Assembly: GCA_045106855.1 (NCBI GenBank)
Contig: JBGCFI010000002.1
Coordinates: 191,078 to 255,077, forward strand
DNA length: 64,000 bases
DNA from: Granulosicoccus sp045106855
GTDB lineage: Bacteria; Pseudomonadota; Gammaproteobacteria; Granulosicoccales; Granulosicoccaceae
Direction: 5' to 3'
A program made the translations under genes and the position numbers. Below are positions 17,298-26,766 of the stretch, in pieces. The notes beneath the pieces were generated by a model, which saw only the letters and a list, made by a program, of their open reading frames with translations, was not told where the DNA came from and did no database searches. Numbering within the stretch: the first letter of the stretch is position 1; the number at the start of each line of letters is the position of its first letter.

Positions 17298-18551
17298 TCA
17301 GGGCTTTTTCGAACCGGACTGCAGGTGTGGTCTGACACGCACCAGCCGGTAAAAAATCGACTCGATCCAGCGACCAAAATCAATGCAGGGTCGGTCTACA
17401 TAACGTGTTGCGAGGGCCGACAATCCGAATAACACAGGTAGCGATAAAACACCTGCTATAAGGCTGGCCCAGCCAAATCCTATGCGCTCGGTCAAGTTCA
17501 ATACAAGCGAGGCTGTTAGCGTATGGATGATCAGGAAATGCAAAACATAGATCGCGTAGGATAGCTCACCGAGTTTGATCAACACCGGGGTCGTTAGCGA
17601 TCTACGCCAAAGCAATGACCGATGAACCACGACAAAGACGATAGATGCGCTCACCATGCTCAATGTTGTTTCCCCGGTTACCAGGCCTGGTAGGGGAGGG
17701 CGCACCGAATAGTAAGGATAGCTTGCTAGCGCGATAGCGACTGCCGAGACAATCCAAATTGCAACACCGCCAGACCATTTAACCTCGGCACGCGACCTGA
17801 ATACATCGGCCAACAACATCCCGATCACGAAACCTTCATAGTAAGTGCCGTTTAACAGCACAATTAACGCAGCCATGATTATCAGCCGTGCCCACTGAGG
17901 CATCCAGTTAATAGCCAGTAACAAGAAAAAAACCAGAAAGGAGCCAATAACTTCAATCTTGATGGTCCATAAGGGCGGGTTGTATTCGCTACCTGCCTGG
18001 CCCCTTATCAGTTTCTGTCCGAAGTCCGACCAGCTAAACTGGCCTACCCAGAATTTTTCAAGCCAACCGCTTGATCCGGCGAGGGTGCCGACTTCTTGAT
18101 GGAGCAGCCAGTCACCTGACCAGAGCCAGGCACCAATTAGTAATGACATGAGAGCCAGGCCGGCAAGCCGAAACGGTCGTTTGACAATGGCACCTGCGAT
18201 ACGCCACCCCTGGCCGGGTTTGCCAATATAACTTGCACACAAAACGTAGCCGCTTAACACAAAGAACAGACAAACAGCAAAGTGACCGGCGGTGAATAGT
18301 CCGAGCGGTGGCCAGTGCAGCCATGCTTCCCAGCTGTAGCGCTGCTCAAACGCACTAGCAAAAGATGCGCTGTTTGAGAATACTGCCCAAGGATGAAACG
18401 CTCCCAGAAAGTGAGCGAAGACGACGATCATTGCGGCCAGACCTCTAAGAGCATCCAGGTGCAAGGCTCTTTCAGCCGCAACCGATGACGTCGTTGAAAT
18501 CTTCCCCACGGTAGTACCCGTGGAGGATGGAGCGGTGACTGATTTATCCAT
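17298..18551 (-). CDS. Membrane acyltransferase, family 3 (OafA/YrhL type)
   Basis: A 417-residue integral membrane protein with about ten membrane segments. The N-terminal motif LDALRGLAAMIVVFAHFLGAFHPW contains the family's catalytic His, and FFVLSGYVL follows near residue 115. Such enzymes O-acetylate or succinylate surface polysaccharides, lipids or antibiotics. There is no C-terminal SGNH domain. Neighbours give no hint of substrate. It lies downstream of pyruvate carboxylase on the same strand with 52 bp between, but a shared transcript is uncertain. Confidence 0.88.
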   Translation of the reverse strand: MDKSVTAPSSTGTTVGKISTTSSVAAERALHLDALRGLAAMIVVFAHFLGAFHPWAVFSNSASFASAFEQRYSWEAWLHWPPLGLFTAGHFAVCLFFVLSGYVLCASYIGKPGQGWRIAGAIVKRPFRLAGLALMSLLIGAWLWSGDWLLHQEVGTLAGSSGWLEKFWVGQFSWSDFGQKLIRGQAGSEYNPPLWTIKIEVIGSFLVFFLLLAINWMPQWARLIIMAALIVLLNGTYYEGFVIGMLLADVFRSRAEVKWSGGVAIWIVSAVAIALASYPYYSVRPPLPGLVTGETTLSMVSASIVFVVVHRSLLWRRSLTTPVLIKLGELSYAIYVLHFLIIHTLTASLVLNLTERIGFGWASLIAGVLSLPVLFGLSALATRYVDRPCIDFGRWIESIFYRLVRVRPHLQSGSKKP

Positions 18552-18603
18552 CGTCTGGGTACAAGAACATTGCGAAAGGCAGAGTTAGGCCGTTTTCGGT
18601 ACT

Positions 18604-21600
18604 CTACGCCTCGCTCTCTTCGGCAACTTCGAGTCTTACCATCAGGTCTTTTGCATCTATCTGATCGCCGGCTTTGACAAGAAGCTCGCCGACGACACCA
18701 TTCACCTCACTGTAAATGGCGGTCTCCATTTTCATTGCCTCGATTGACAATAGGATGTCACCTGTCTCAACGCTTTGACCGGCCTTGACGTTGACTGTGG
18801 AAACCACTCCGGGCATAGGAGCGCCTACCTGCGTGTTATCGCCGGGTTCTGCCTTGCCTCTTACAGCATTGGCACTAGCACCCAATAGACGATCGGGTAC
18901 TGCTATGGAACGCGGTTGGCCATTAAGCTCGAAAAACACGCGTTTCATGCCCTTGTCGTTTATGTCGCCGACAGCCAGACACCGTACAACCAGCGTTTTG
19001 CCTTTTTCAATTTCAATAAGAACTTCATCGCCAGTCTGCATTCCATAAAAGTAGACGGGTGTGGGAAGCGCACTGGTGGGCCCGTAAAGTTCCTGTGTTG
19101 CGGCAAAGTCAGTAAAGACCTTGGGATACATGTTGTAGGAGGCGAGCTCCTGCTCATTGATATCGCGCTCCAGCGTTTCTGCAAGTTGTTGCTTGACCGC
19201 GGGAAGATCAGCGGGAGGCATAACAGCGCTGGCACGTTCAGACATCGCAGTTTCTCCCTTGAGCACTTTGTTGCGAATACCTTCGGGAAATCCACCCGGT
19301 GTTTGGCTCAATTCTCCACGCATCATGGCAACAACAGAATCCGGGAAAGAGATGTCCTTGTCTGGATTTTCAACATCCTGAATGCTGAGATCCTGGCTGA
19401 TCATCATCAGCGCCATATCGCCAACGACTTTTGAGGAAGGGGTGACTTTCACAATGTCGCCGAACATCTTGTTAACGTCACTGTAGGCTCTAGCGACTTC
19501 ATGCCACCGCGAATCAAGACCCATGGAACGCGCCTGTTCTTTGAGGTTGGTAAATTGACCACCAGGCATCTCGTGCAGATACACTTCAGAAGCTGGACCT
19601 TTCAGGTCGCTTTCGAACGCAGCGTACTGATTACGTACCGCTTCCCAATAGAACGAAATCTGATCGATAGTCTCACGACTCAGTCCTGAATCGCGAGGCG
19701 TGCCGCGCATGGCGGCTACCAGCGAGCCCAGGCACGGTTGAGAGGTAAGGCCTGACAAGGCATCCATGGCACCATCAATGGCGTCAACGCCACCTTCGAC
19801 AGCCGCAAGCGTCGTCGCGGCTGAGATCCCCGATGTATCGTGAGTGTGGAAATGGGTCGGCAGGCTTATCTCTTCACGAAGCGCCTTGAACAACACTGAT
19901 GCTGCGGCCGGTTTCATGAGCCCGCCCATATCCTTGATACAAAGAATGTGTGCACCAGCCTTTTCCAACTCCTTTGCAAGATCTATATAGTATTTGAGAT
20001 TGTATTTACTGCGCGCCGGATCCAGCATGTCGCCGGTATAGCAGATTGACGCTTCACACAGTTTGTCTTCGGCCAGAATGGCATCCATTGACACTCGCAT
20101 GTTGTCAACCCAGTTGAAGCAATCGAACACGCGAAATAGATCAATGCCTGATGCTGCTGCCTGCTTGATAAAATGGGTAACCACGTTATCCGGATAGTTG
20201 GTATATCCAACGCCATTGGCTCCTCGGATAAGCATTTGCAGCAGAATATTGGGAACACGTTCCCGGATCATTTCCAGACGTTCCCATGGATCTTCGGTTA
20301 AAAAACGCATGCTGACATCGAAAGTAGCGCCACCCCAGCATTCCAGGGATAACAATTCCGGTAAACCCTTGGCATAGGATTCACCGATGTTGACGATATC
20401 GTTGGTACGCATGCGCGTTGCGAGTAGCGACTGGTGAGAATCACGCATGGTTGTATCGGTTACCAGGACATGAGGTGTATCGCGCAGCCATTGTGCAAAT
20501 TTTGCCGGTCCCATGTCATCCAGACGGTTTTTTGTACCTGGTTGAATATCGCCGTCAAACCAGGGCGCAACAGGTTTTAACGCATCGGTTCTCGGTACGG
20601 GGCGATCACGTGTTTCAGGGTGACCGTTGACGGTGACATCAGCAATGTAGGTGAGCAACTTGGTAGCGCGGTCCTTTCGCTTTACTTGGTCAAACAGCTC
20701 TGGGGTTGTATCGATGAAACGCGTTGTATAGCTATTATCAAGAAAGCTCGGATGTCCAATGACGTTTTCCAGGAACGTCAGGTTGGTTGCAACTCCGCGA
20801 ATTCGAAATTCTCTCAGAGCGCGGTCCATCCTTCGGATAACTTCGTCAGAGGTTGGGGCCCAGGCAGTAACTTTCTCAAGTAGTGGGTCGTAGAAACGGT
20901 TTATTACAGCACCGGAGTAGGCGGTTCCACCATCCAGACGAATACCAAAACCTGAAGCGCCGCGGTAGGCGGTGATACGCCCATAGTCGGGTACAAAGTT
21001 CTGCTCGGGGTCTTCAGTGGTGATGCGGCATTGCATGGCATGACCGTTGAGGTAAATGTCTTCCTGGGCTGGCACTCCTGACTCAGGCGTTCCTATTGCA
21101 TGACCTTCTACCAGATGAATCTGGGCCTTGATAATGTCTATGCCGGTAACTTCTTCGGTAACTGTATGTTCTACCTGAACGCGCGGGTTCACCTCAATGA
21201 CGTAAAACGAGCCAGTATCCATGTCCATGAGAAATTCGACTGTACCAGCGCCAAGATAAGCGGTGGTCTTGGCAATTTCCAACGCATAGTTGCTCAGTTC
21301 CTCGCGTTGTTCGTGATTCAGGTATGGGGCAGGGGCGCGTTCGACGACTTTCTGGTTGCGTCGCTGGACTGTGCAGTCGCGCTCGAATAAATGTACGGCA
21401 TTGCCGTGTGTATCTCCCAGAATCTGGGCCTCTACATGACGGGCACGTTCGACCAGTTTTTCCAGATAAATTTCGTCCTTGCCGAACGCCGCTCGTGCTT
21501 CTCGTCGTGCCTCGTTGGTTTCTTTGTCTAGATCCTCCTCGCTGCGAATGGTACGCATACCGCGACCACCACCACCCCAGGAGGCCTTCAACATGATGGG

Positions 21601-22083
21601 GTATCCGATTTCTGCCGCCATTTTCTTGATGGTAGGCAGATCTTCGGGCAGGGGGTCGGTTGCAGGCACTACCGGGACGCCTGCTTCGACGGCAAGGTTG
21701 CGGGCCGCTACTTTATTACCCAGCCGGCGCATGGTGTCGGCCTTGGGGCCTATGAAAGTGATGCCGGCAGCATCGCAGGCGTCCACAAACTCCGGGCTTT
21801 CCGAGAGCAGGCCGTAGCCCGGATGAATGGCATCCGCACCAGATAATCTGGCGACACGCAAAACTTCGTCAATTGACAGATAGGACTCAATAGGACCCAT
21901 TGTCTCTTCCAGATGAGGCCCGGCGCCGACCTGATACGCCTCATCTGCCTTGAATCTGTGTAATGCGAGTTTGTCTTCCTGCGCCCAAATTGCAACTGTC
22001 TTGATGTTCAGTTCATTCGCGGCTCTGAATATCCGAATGGCGATTTCAGAACGGTTTGCAACTAGAATTTTCTTAATCGACAA
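18604..22083 (-). CDS. pyc: Pyruvate carboxylase (single-chain)
   Basis: A 1159-residue biotin enzyme that carboxylates pyruvate to oxaloacetate with ATP and bicarbonate, an anaplerotic step. Domains in order: biotin carboxylase (about 1-460, beginning KKILVANRSEIAIRIFRA), carboxyltransferase/HMGL-like (about 540-810, with TTMRDSHQSLLATRMRT), PYC/OADA central domain, and a C-terminal biotinyl domain with AMKM, biotinylated Lys near 1118. Full length and all domains intact. The start is a TTG at 22083, supported by GAGG 11 bases upstream and by agreement with the conserved N-terminus. Confidence 0.97.
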   Translation of the reverse strand: MSIKKILVANRSEIAIRIFRAANELNIKTVAIWAQEDKLALHRFKADEAYQVGAGPHLEETMGPIESYLSIDEVLRVARLSGADAIHPGYGLLSESPEFVDACDAAGITFIGPKADTMRRLGNKVAARNLAVEAGVPVVPATDPLPEDLPTIKKMAAEIGYPIMLKASWGGGGRGMRTIRSEEDLDKETNEARREARAAFGKDEIYLEKLVERARHVEAQILGDTHGNAVHLFERDCTVQRRNQKVVERAPAPYLNHEQREELSNYALEIAKTTAYLGAGTVEFLMDMDTGSFYVIEVNPRVQVEHTVTEEVTGIDIIKAQIHLVEGHAIGTPESGVPAQEDIYLNGHAMQCRITTEDPEQNFVPDYGRITAYRGASGFGIRLDGGTAYSGAVINRFYDPLLEKVTAWAPTSDEVIRRMDRALREFRIRGVATNLTFLENVIGHPSFLDNSYTTRFIDTTPELFDQVKRKDRATKLLTYIADVTVNGHPETRDRPVPRTDALKPVAPWFDGDIQPGTKNRLDDMGPAKFAQWLRDTPHVLVTDTTMRDSHQSLLATRMRTNDIVNIGESYAKGLPELLSLECWGGATFDVSMRFLTEDPWERLEMIRERVPNILLQMLIRGANGVGYTNYPDNVVTHFIKQAAASGIDLFRVFDCFNWVDNMRVSMDAILAEDKLCEASICYTGDMLDPARSKYNLKYYIDLAKELEKAGAHILCIKDMGGLMKPAAASVLFKALREEISLPTHFHTHDTSGISAATTLAAVEGGVDAIDGAMDALSGLTSQPCLGSLVAAMRGTPRDSGLSRETIDQISFYWEAVRNQYAAFESDLKGPASEVYLHEMPGGQFTNLKEQARSMGLDSRWHEVARAYSDVNKMFGDIVKVTPSSKVVGDMALMMISQDLSIQDVENPDKDISFPDSVVAMMRGELSQTPGGFPEGIRNKVLKGETAMSERASAVMPPADLPAVKQQLAETLERDINEQELASYNMYPKVFTDFAATQELYGPTSALPTPVYFYGMQTGDEVLIEIEKGKTLVVRCLAVGDINDKGMKRVFFELNGQPRSIAVPDRLLGASANAVRGKAEPGDNTQVGAPMPGVVSTVNVKAGQSVETGDILLSIEAMKMETAIYSEVNGVVGELLVKAGDQIDAKDLMVRLEVAEESEA

Positions 22084-22188
22084 AGCGTGAGGCCTCTATG
22101 CATTAGCAGAAGCTCAATTCTACGCGCTCGCGAGCTGGACGTCAGGCTTGTGACGGGCGAAGCTCTGACGGTTAACTTATTGTTACTA

Positions 22189-23346
22189 TTATGTTGTTGG
22201 TTGAGCGATATCGAAGCGAAAAAGAACTTTGACAGTAAATCCCACATATTCGTCGGTGCTTTGACTCTCCATCCCGATATCAAATTCTCGACGGTCAATG
22301 TCAAATTCCCCACGCGCCACCTGTTTATTCTCTTCGTCAGTCAGTTTCATAGAAAAATTAACCACCTGAGTGGTTTTTTTAATCGTCAGTGTGCCTTCAA
22401 CCTGGAGCGTGCCGTCGGTGTTGGCCGAGATCGAGGTGGATTCGAATCTGGCTTGAGGATGTCCTTCCACATCAAACCATTCCGTATCCGGCAGTGAGCC
22501 TTCAACTTGCGTGTTTGCGCTGGACAGAGACGCTGTGTTAACCACAGCAATGATGGAGCTGTTGGCAGGCGCTTGCGGATCAATGCTGGCCGTAACCGTC
22601 GAGTCGGCAAATGCCCCCGGCGTATCATCGCCAGTGACGTCTGCGATGAAGCTGACTTCACTGGCACCAGCGGCTAGCAGAGCTGCCTGATTGCCCGAAC
22701 TTGCGTGTAGATAAAGTGCAGCACTTGCGCTGGCAATGACCACTGCGAGGGTTGTAATTTTAACTTTGAACGCGCTGGAACTCCAATCCGGGAGCATGCG
22801 CACCAGGATGGCATCCTTGTCAATGAAATGATGTTTAAGCGCCGCAGCGATGTGTGCCAGTAATAACAGGATCAACAGATTACCAGCAAGTTCGTGATAC
22901 TGATGAAAAGATTCGGCAATGTCTGCCTTGTTGGGAAGATGTGCAAAAGGTGGCAGATGCGGAATCGTTATTACATTGAACAAAACTGTGTCGATGTTCA
23001 GCGGTGAAGCCGAAGTCATGATCCAACCAGTCAGCGGTATTATCAGTAGCAGGCCGTAAAGCAGCAGATGTACGATTGTCGCTATGCCTTGCTGCCACGC
23101 CGGTATTGAGGCGGGTTCTGGCGGAGGGCGGTGCGTGAATCGCCAGGTCAGCCTTAGCACAGACAAAACCAGCACGGTTAATCCAAAACTTTTGTGCCAT
23201 TGTGTAAACGCAAAGCGAATGGGGTCGCTATCGTCGAGACTGACCATATACTTGCCGACAGCCATCAGACCGATAATGAAAAAGGCGATGAGCCAGTGAA
23301 ATATCACGGCAACATCGCCATAACGCTGCTCGGCAGACTTTTGCAT
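22189..23346 (-). CDS. Cytochrome b561 - YceI fusion protein
   Basis: The 385-residue protein joins two domains. Residues 1-185 form a four-helix di-heme cytochrome b561 of the bacterial CybB type; likely heme ligands are His17, His51, His151 and His165. After a fifth membrane segment at about 194-212 comes a periplasmic YceI domain (about 225-385), a lipocalin-like fold that binds isoprenoids such as polyprenyl or ubiquinone-type molecules. The join suggests electron exchange between membrane quinones and a YceI-bound lipid. Its neighbour, 42 bp downstream of a separate YceI gene on the same strand, is consistent with a two-gene unit. Confidence 0.92.
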   Translation of the reverse strand: MQKSAEQRYGDVAVIFHWLIAFFIIGLMAVGKYMVSLDDSDPIRFAFTQWHKSFGLTVLVLSVLRLTWRFTHRPPPEPASIPAWQQGIATIVHLLLYGLLLIIPLTGWIMTSASPLNIDTVLFNVITIPHLPPFAHLPNKADIAESFHQYHELAGNLLILLLLAHIAAALKHHFIDKDAILVRMLPDWSSSAFKVKITTLAVVIASASAALYLHASSGNQAALLAAGASEVSFIADVTGDDTPGAFADSTVTASIDPQAPANSSIIAVVNTASLSSANTQVEGSLPDTEWFDVEGHPQARFESTSISANTDGTLQVEGTLTIKKTTQVVNFSMKLTDEENKQVARGEFDIDRREFDIGMESQSTDEYVGFTVKVLFRFDIAQPTT

Positions 23347-23388
23347 TTTGTGTTTTACATTTCGGAACCAGATGCGCGAAAGAGTAGT

Positions 23389-24006
23389 CTATTCGCCAGC
23401 TTTTAACAGCTCCACCGAAATGCTGAGCGTTACCTCATCACTGACGTTTGGCGCGAATTTGCCAAGACCAAAATCTGAGCGCAACACGCTACCTGAAGCA
23501 TCCAGGCCAATAACCGGTTTGCCACTCATCGGATGATTCATGGCAGCATTGATGCTGACATTCAAGGTCACGGGTTTGGTGACATCTTTGACGGTTAGAT
23601 CACCTGTCACCTTGTAGGCGCCATCGCCTTCCGCCTCCACGGCGGTCGACTGGAACACAATATCAGGGTATTTGGCAACGTCGAACCAGTCGCCGCTCGT
23701 CAGGTGCTCTTTCCAGATCTGCGAACCTGTGACTATGCTGTTCGGATCGATAGTTACTGCGAAACTGGATTGCGTAGGATCGGCGTTGTCCAGGTCCAGA
23801 TCAACCGTGAAATCGTCAAAACTTAAAGTCGGGTTGGATAGACCCAGATGATTGTACTGAAAGTTGATGTAGGCATGGGTGGCGTCCACTTCGTAACCAC
23901 CAGATGGCACCGCAGACAGGTCTGCAGCGTATGCAGATGTCAGTGCGTATCCTGTAAGCGCTGAACCGAGAATTGCAGATTTAGTGACTGTGGATAAGAG
24001 AGTCAT
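23389..24006 (-). CDS. YceI-family periplasmic protein
   Basis: A 205-residue exported protein. The signal peptide ends at about residue 28 (TSAYA-AD). The mature part contains the YceI core (YEVDATHAYINFQYNHLG, then VTGDLTVKDVTKPVTLNV) of the lipocalin-like beta-barrel that holds an isoprenoid chain. It precedes the b561-YceI fusion gene by 42 bp, likely co-transcribed. YceI proteins are reported to respond to osmotic, acid and base stress; exact role unresolved. Confidence 0.93.
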   Translation of the reverse strand: MTLLSTVTKSAILGSALTGYALTSAYAADLSAVPSGGYEVDATHAYINFQYNHLGLSNPTLSFDDFTVDLDLDNADPTQSSFAVTIDPNSIVTGSQIWKEHLTSGDWFDVAKYPDIVFQSTAVEAEGDGAYKVTGDLTVKDVTKPVTLNVSINAAMNHPMSGKPVIGLDASGSVLRSDFGLGKFAPNVSDEVTLSISVELLKAGE

Positions 24007-24179
24007 AATTAGTAGTCTTTTGTGATGAGGAGGATTTGATGAATCTTTGACGCGGATTCGTTGATCACATGATCGTTACGCACGGTTGTGCTGATCAGAT
24101 GCTCGTATCTGCGGCTAGACCCATTGAGTTCCGGTAAACCACTTAGTTCACAAATTTCTAAAAATTAATAAGTATTTGT

Positions 24180-24479
24180 TTATCTCTGATTGTCGGAATC
24201 TACATAGAGATACGAGTATTCGACCCCCAGGTGTTGTGATAGCTGCTTTGCGAGGTCGAGTGTCAATTGCATCAAGCCTGACTCTAATGCCAGAAGCTCT
24301 TTCACGCTTATTCCACAGCACTCGGATAGTTCCTGAACTGACACATCAGCCAGGTTTCTGAGGTCAGAGACTCTCTGACCCGCATTAATACTGGAACTAA
24401 GATCAATTTCATCCTGTTGATAGCGTTCCAGATCATTCTGGTTGCTGGTGTAAACCCAGTCCTTGTCAGCTGATGTCAT
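24180..24479 (-). CDS. Small XRE-like helix-turn-helix protein
   Basis: A 99-residue protein with a C-terminal helix-turn-helix-like region at about residues 33-90: GQRVSDLRNLADVSVQELSECCGISVKELLALESG is the five-helix Cro/C1 pattern. The first 30 residues are acidic and probably disordered. It could bind DNA or act by protein contact. It lies upstream of the yceI genes on the same strand, separated by 173 bp, so a regulatory link is possible but unproven. Confidence 0.6.
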   Translation of the reverse strand: MTSADKDWVYTSNQNDLERYQQDEIDLSSSINAGQRVSDLRNLADVSVQELSECCGISVKELLALESGLMQLTLDLAKQLSQHLGVEYSYLYVDSDNQR

Positions 24480-24635
24480 AGTGCATTTGTTCTTTAAATC
24501 CGTGTTACTAAAAGCATAGCGGCAGTGTGGAGCTGGAATCCGCGCAAATCTTATTTGAATTCGGGTATCTGTGGTCTGGCGCTAGCATTTCCCCGTTGTA
24601 GGGGTTACACGGCTGCGCGCCTGCGGCGCTTGTTG

Positions 24636-24655
24636 TCAATCGCTGGCGCGATTGA
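24636..24655. other. Perfect hairpin downstream of tRNA-Arg
   Basis: TCAATCGC and GCGATTGA pair over 8 bp with a TGGC loop. It lies 75 bp past the 3' end of the minus-strand tRNA gene. No T tract follows in either direction, so it is a weak terminator candidate or a processing signal. Confidence 0.3.
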
Positions 24656-24730
24656 AGAACCTCTTTCGGTTCGAATCTAAGATTGCTCTTCGTAAGAAAA
24701 ATGTTGGACGGTTGAGATTTTTCTCTTTAA

Positions 24731-24807
24731 TGGCGCGCCCGGAAGGATTCGAACCTCCGACCACCTGGTTCGAAGCCAGGTACTCTATCCAACTGAGCTA
24801 CGGGCGC
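24731..24807 (-). tRNA. tRNA-Arg (anticodon TCG)
   Basis: The 77-nt minus-strand gene folds as a cloverleaf: acceptor stem GCGCCCG/CGGGCGC, D-arm with AGCTCAGTTGGATAGAG, anticodon stem CCTGG/CCAGG around the loop CTTCGAA giving anticodon TCG, T-arm GGAGGTTCGAATCCTTC, discriminator G and an encoded CCA end. It decodes CGA-family arginine codons. No integrase or attachment-site duplication was noticed next to it. Confidence 0.97.
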
Positions 24808-24871
24808 GCAGGCTCGTGCTTGTCGAGTGGGCCAAGTATACGGAATTCTGAGAGCGTTCGTCGAGCGAAAA

Positions 24872-25363
24872 TTAGTATTGTGGCAAGTAAGGCTTCAGAG
24901 ACGCCGTTTTGGGAAGATAAAGTGGGTGCAGGGGTTGCTGATTTTTTGTCTGACCAAAGCAATATAGCGTGTGGGCTGCCCATGCACTGGCGAGCTTTCG
25001 TGACTGGGACAGATATGTGCCATGCGCTCCCCAGGCTGCCACAATGTTGTCCGCTTCGTTGCAGGCTTTGCGTAACGCTGCCCGATTGCCGGGTCCCTCC
25101 GGAATAGACACGCTCTTCAGTGCCGACGGATCGGGTGTTCTGAAGCCAAACAGATTGACGACGGTCATTCGTCGGTAACCCCAGTCACTGGCGAAGCCCA
25201 TACAGCGGCGAATTGTCGGATCGTCGCTGTTGGCATCTCCAGTACTGGGATTAAGGCCGATGAACACACAATGTCCGGATCCCTGCGCGAATTCCCGGTA
25301 AAGCCAGTATCGATACAATCGGCAGCGGCTGAATCCTGCCCGACGCTGTATTAGTGGCAGCAT
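24872..25363 (-). CDS. DUF1643-family protein
   Basis: A 163-residue cytoplasmic protein matching the DUF1643 pattern: YRFWL-like start (LYRYWLYREFAQG), CVFIGLNPSTGDANSDDPTIRRCMGFASDWGY, VVNLFGFRTPDP and VAAWGAHG. The NPSTGDANSDDPT motif is the hallmark. The family's biochemical function is not established; the fold is distantly like uracil-DNA glycosylase by reports I recall but cannot check. It ends 64 bp before the tRNA gene on the same strand. Confidence 0.85.
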   Translation of the reverse strand: MLPLIQRRAGFSRCRLYRYWLYREFAQGSGHCVFIGLNPSTGDANSDDPTIRRCMGFASDWGYRRMTVVNLFGFRTPDPSALKSVSIPEGPGNRAALRKACNEADNIVAAWGAHGTYLSQSRKLASAWAAHTLYCFGQTKNQQPLHPLYLPKTASLKPYLPQY

Positions 25364-25611
25364 GAGTAGAATAGATTTGAGTCCGATGCATTCTGCGCCG
25401 ACCGGAAGGAGGGTAAACGAGAGGATCGTATCAGATTAGGGAAGGCGCACTCACAAACATCTCTAAATGCTTGTTTTTTTAATAAAAAAGTCATGTTGGA
25501 CTGAGGAATCTGGCACATCGTTACTTGATTTTGGAAATATCATCAAGGCAGCGCGATGATTCGCTAATCGTCGCACTGCGTGATGTCCCCAAATTTGCGC
25601 CAAAACAGACT

Positions 25612-26529
25612 TTAGATGGTCTTTCGAGTCACCACGAGTAGGGCATTTCCAGATTGTCGAACCACTTGATTAGTACGTTCAATGTTTACAAGGTTAATAG
25701 TCCAATTGCTTCCTAACAGGCCGTCTAGCTCTGCAACGGTATTTGCCGGGATCGTAAACGAACCATCGTCGTCAATAATGCATTCTATATCCACGATAAC
25801 CCCGTTTATCGGTTGTGAACTAGCATCCAGAGCAATATTTGCGCTATCGACGTTTGTAGTATCCCAAGTCACTGTAGTACCGGCAGAAATAGGGTTGCCA
25901 AAGCCCGGATTCAGACCAGTTAATAAAGGTGCCGCAGCGATTTCAACTTGACTGAAAGCAGGAAAAGCAGCGCCTGTAATATCGATGCGCAGTGGGCTTG
26001 GAACAGGAAACGGTAGATCAGATTCGGAAGCGTAGGTTGTAAAGCCGAACAGCGATGTCTCGATTAGTTCGCCATACGTGCCGGCTACACTAGACAATGC
26101 AATGGTATCTCCAGCCGATATATATTCGAACGGTATTTCCGGGAAAATATCTAAATCATCAATATCGAAATCGGTGATATCGCTTTCACTGACAATGCAT
26201 CGCTCTTGTTCAGGTGTTAGCAGGATCTGTGTTAATTGCGCTGCCGGCAAGGCATTCTCAAACTGAAAAAATCCAGCGCTTATATCTACATCATCCGCAA
26301 AGCTTGAATCTTCGATATCAAAAAAACCGAACTGGAGAACGTTTCCAGTCACATTGCCACTAGTACCGTTATCACCTGCCGTTGGTGTGGTCGGAGTTGT
26401 CGGAGTTGTCGGCGAAGATGGATTGGTCGGTTGTCCCCCTTCACTTGTGTTTGAATCTGATGAAGAGCTGCAACCTGCTACCGCTATTAGAGTGGCGACG
26501 AGTGTTAGAGATGTGGCTAAATTTTTCAC
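25612..26529 (-). CDS. Lipoprotein of unknown function with Pro/Thr linker
   Basis: A 305-residue protein with a clear lipoprotein signal (LIAVAGC lipobox, Cys at about residue 20), then a Ser-rich and TPT-repeat linker (residues 21-55) that probably spans the periplasm or cell surface. The remaining 250 residues are acidic, beta-rich and not recognised. The start is GTG with AGGA upstream. A similar build (lipobox, low-complexity linker, beta-rich body) recurs in the gene at 32917. Confidence 0.75.
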   Translation of the reverse strand: MKNLATSLTLVATLIAVAGCSSSSDSNTSEGGQPTNPSSPTTPTTPTTPTAGDNGTSGNVTGNVLQFGFFDIEDSSFADDVDISAGFFQFENALPAAQLTQILLTPEQERCIVSESDITDFDIDDLDIFPEIPFEYISAGDTIALSSVAGTYGELIETSLFGFTTYASESDLPFPVPSPLRIDITGAAFPAFSQVEIAAAPLLTGLNPGFGNPISAGTTVTWDTTNVDSANIALDASSQPINGVIVDIECIIDDDGSFTIPANTVAELDGLLGSNWTINLVNIERTNQVVRQSGNALLVVTRKTI

Positions 26530-26766
26530 GTAAAATTTTCCTGTTCTTGGAGTGTTGCCCTGCGATTTCTAGTCTCATAAGCTATGAAGACTGCGGACAA
26601 GGTTACATCAACAATGGCGCTAAATACGACTAGCCGAAAGGATTGTTCTATGTGAGCCTTTTCACATAAATAATCCCGGTATAGCATTGCATGGAAATCC
26701 CCTCCAGGCACAAATACGTCATTGCCGGATATAGCGAAACGCAACGCTCTGAAAAAAAACAAGCCA

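Noticed and set aside
24731..24807. tRNA-Arg as a possible integration site for a mobile element
   Set aside because: No integrase gene or repeated 3' tRNA end was noticed in the window.
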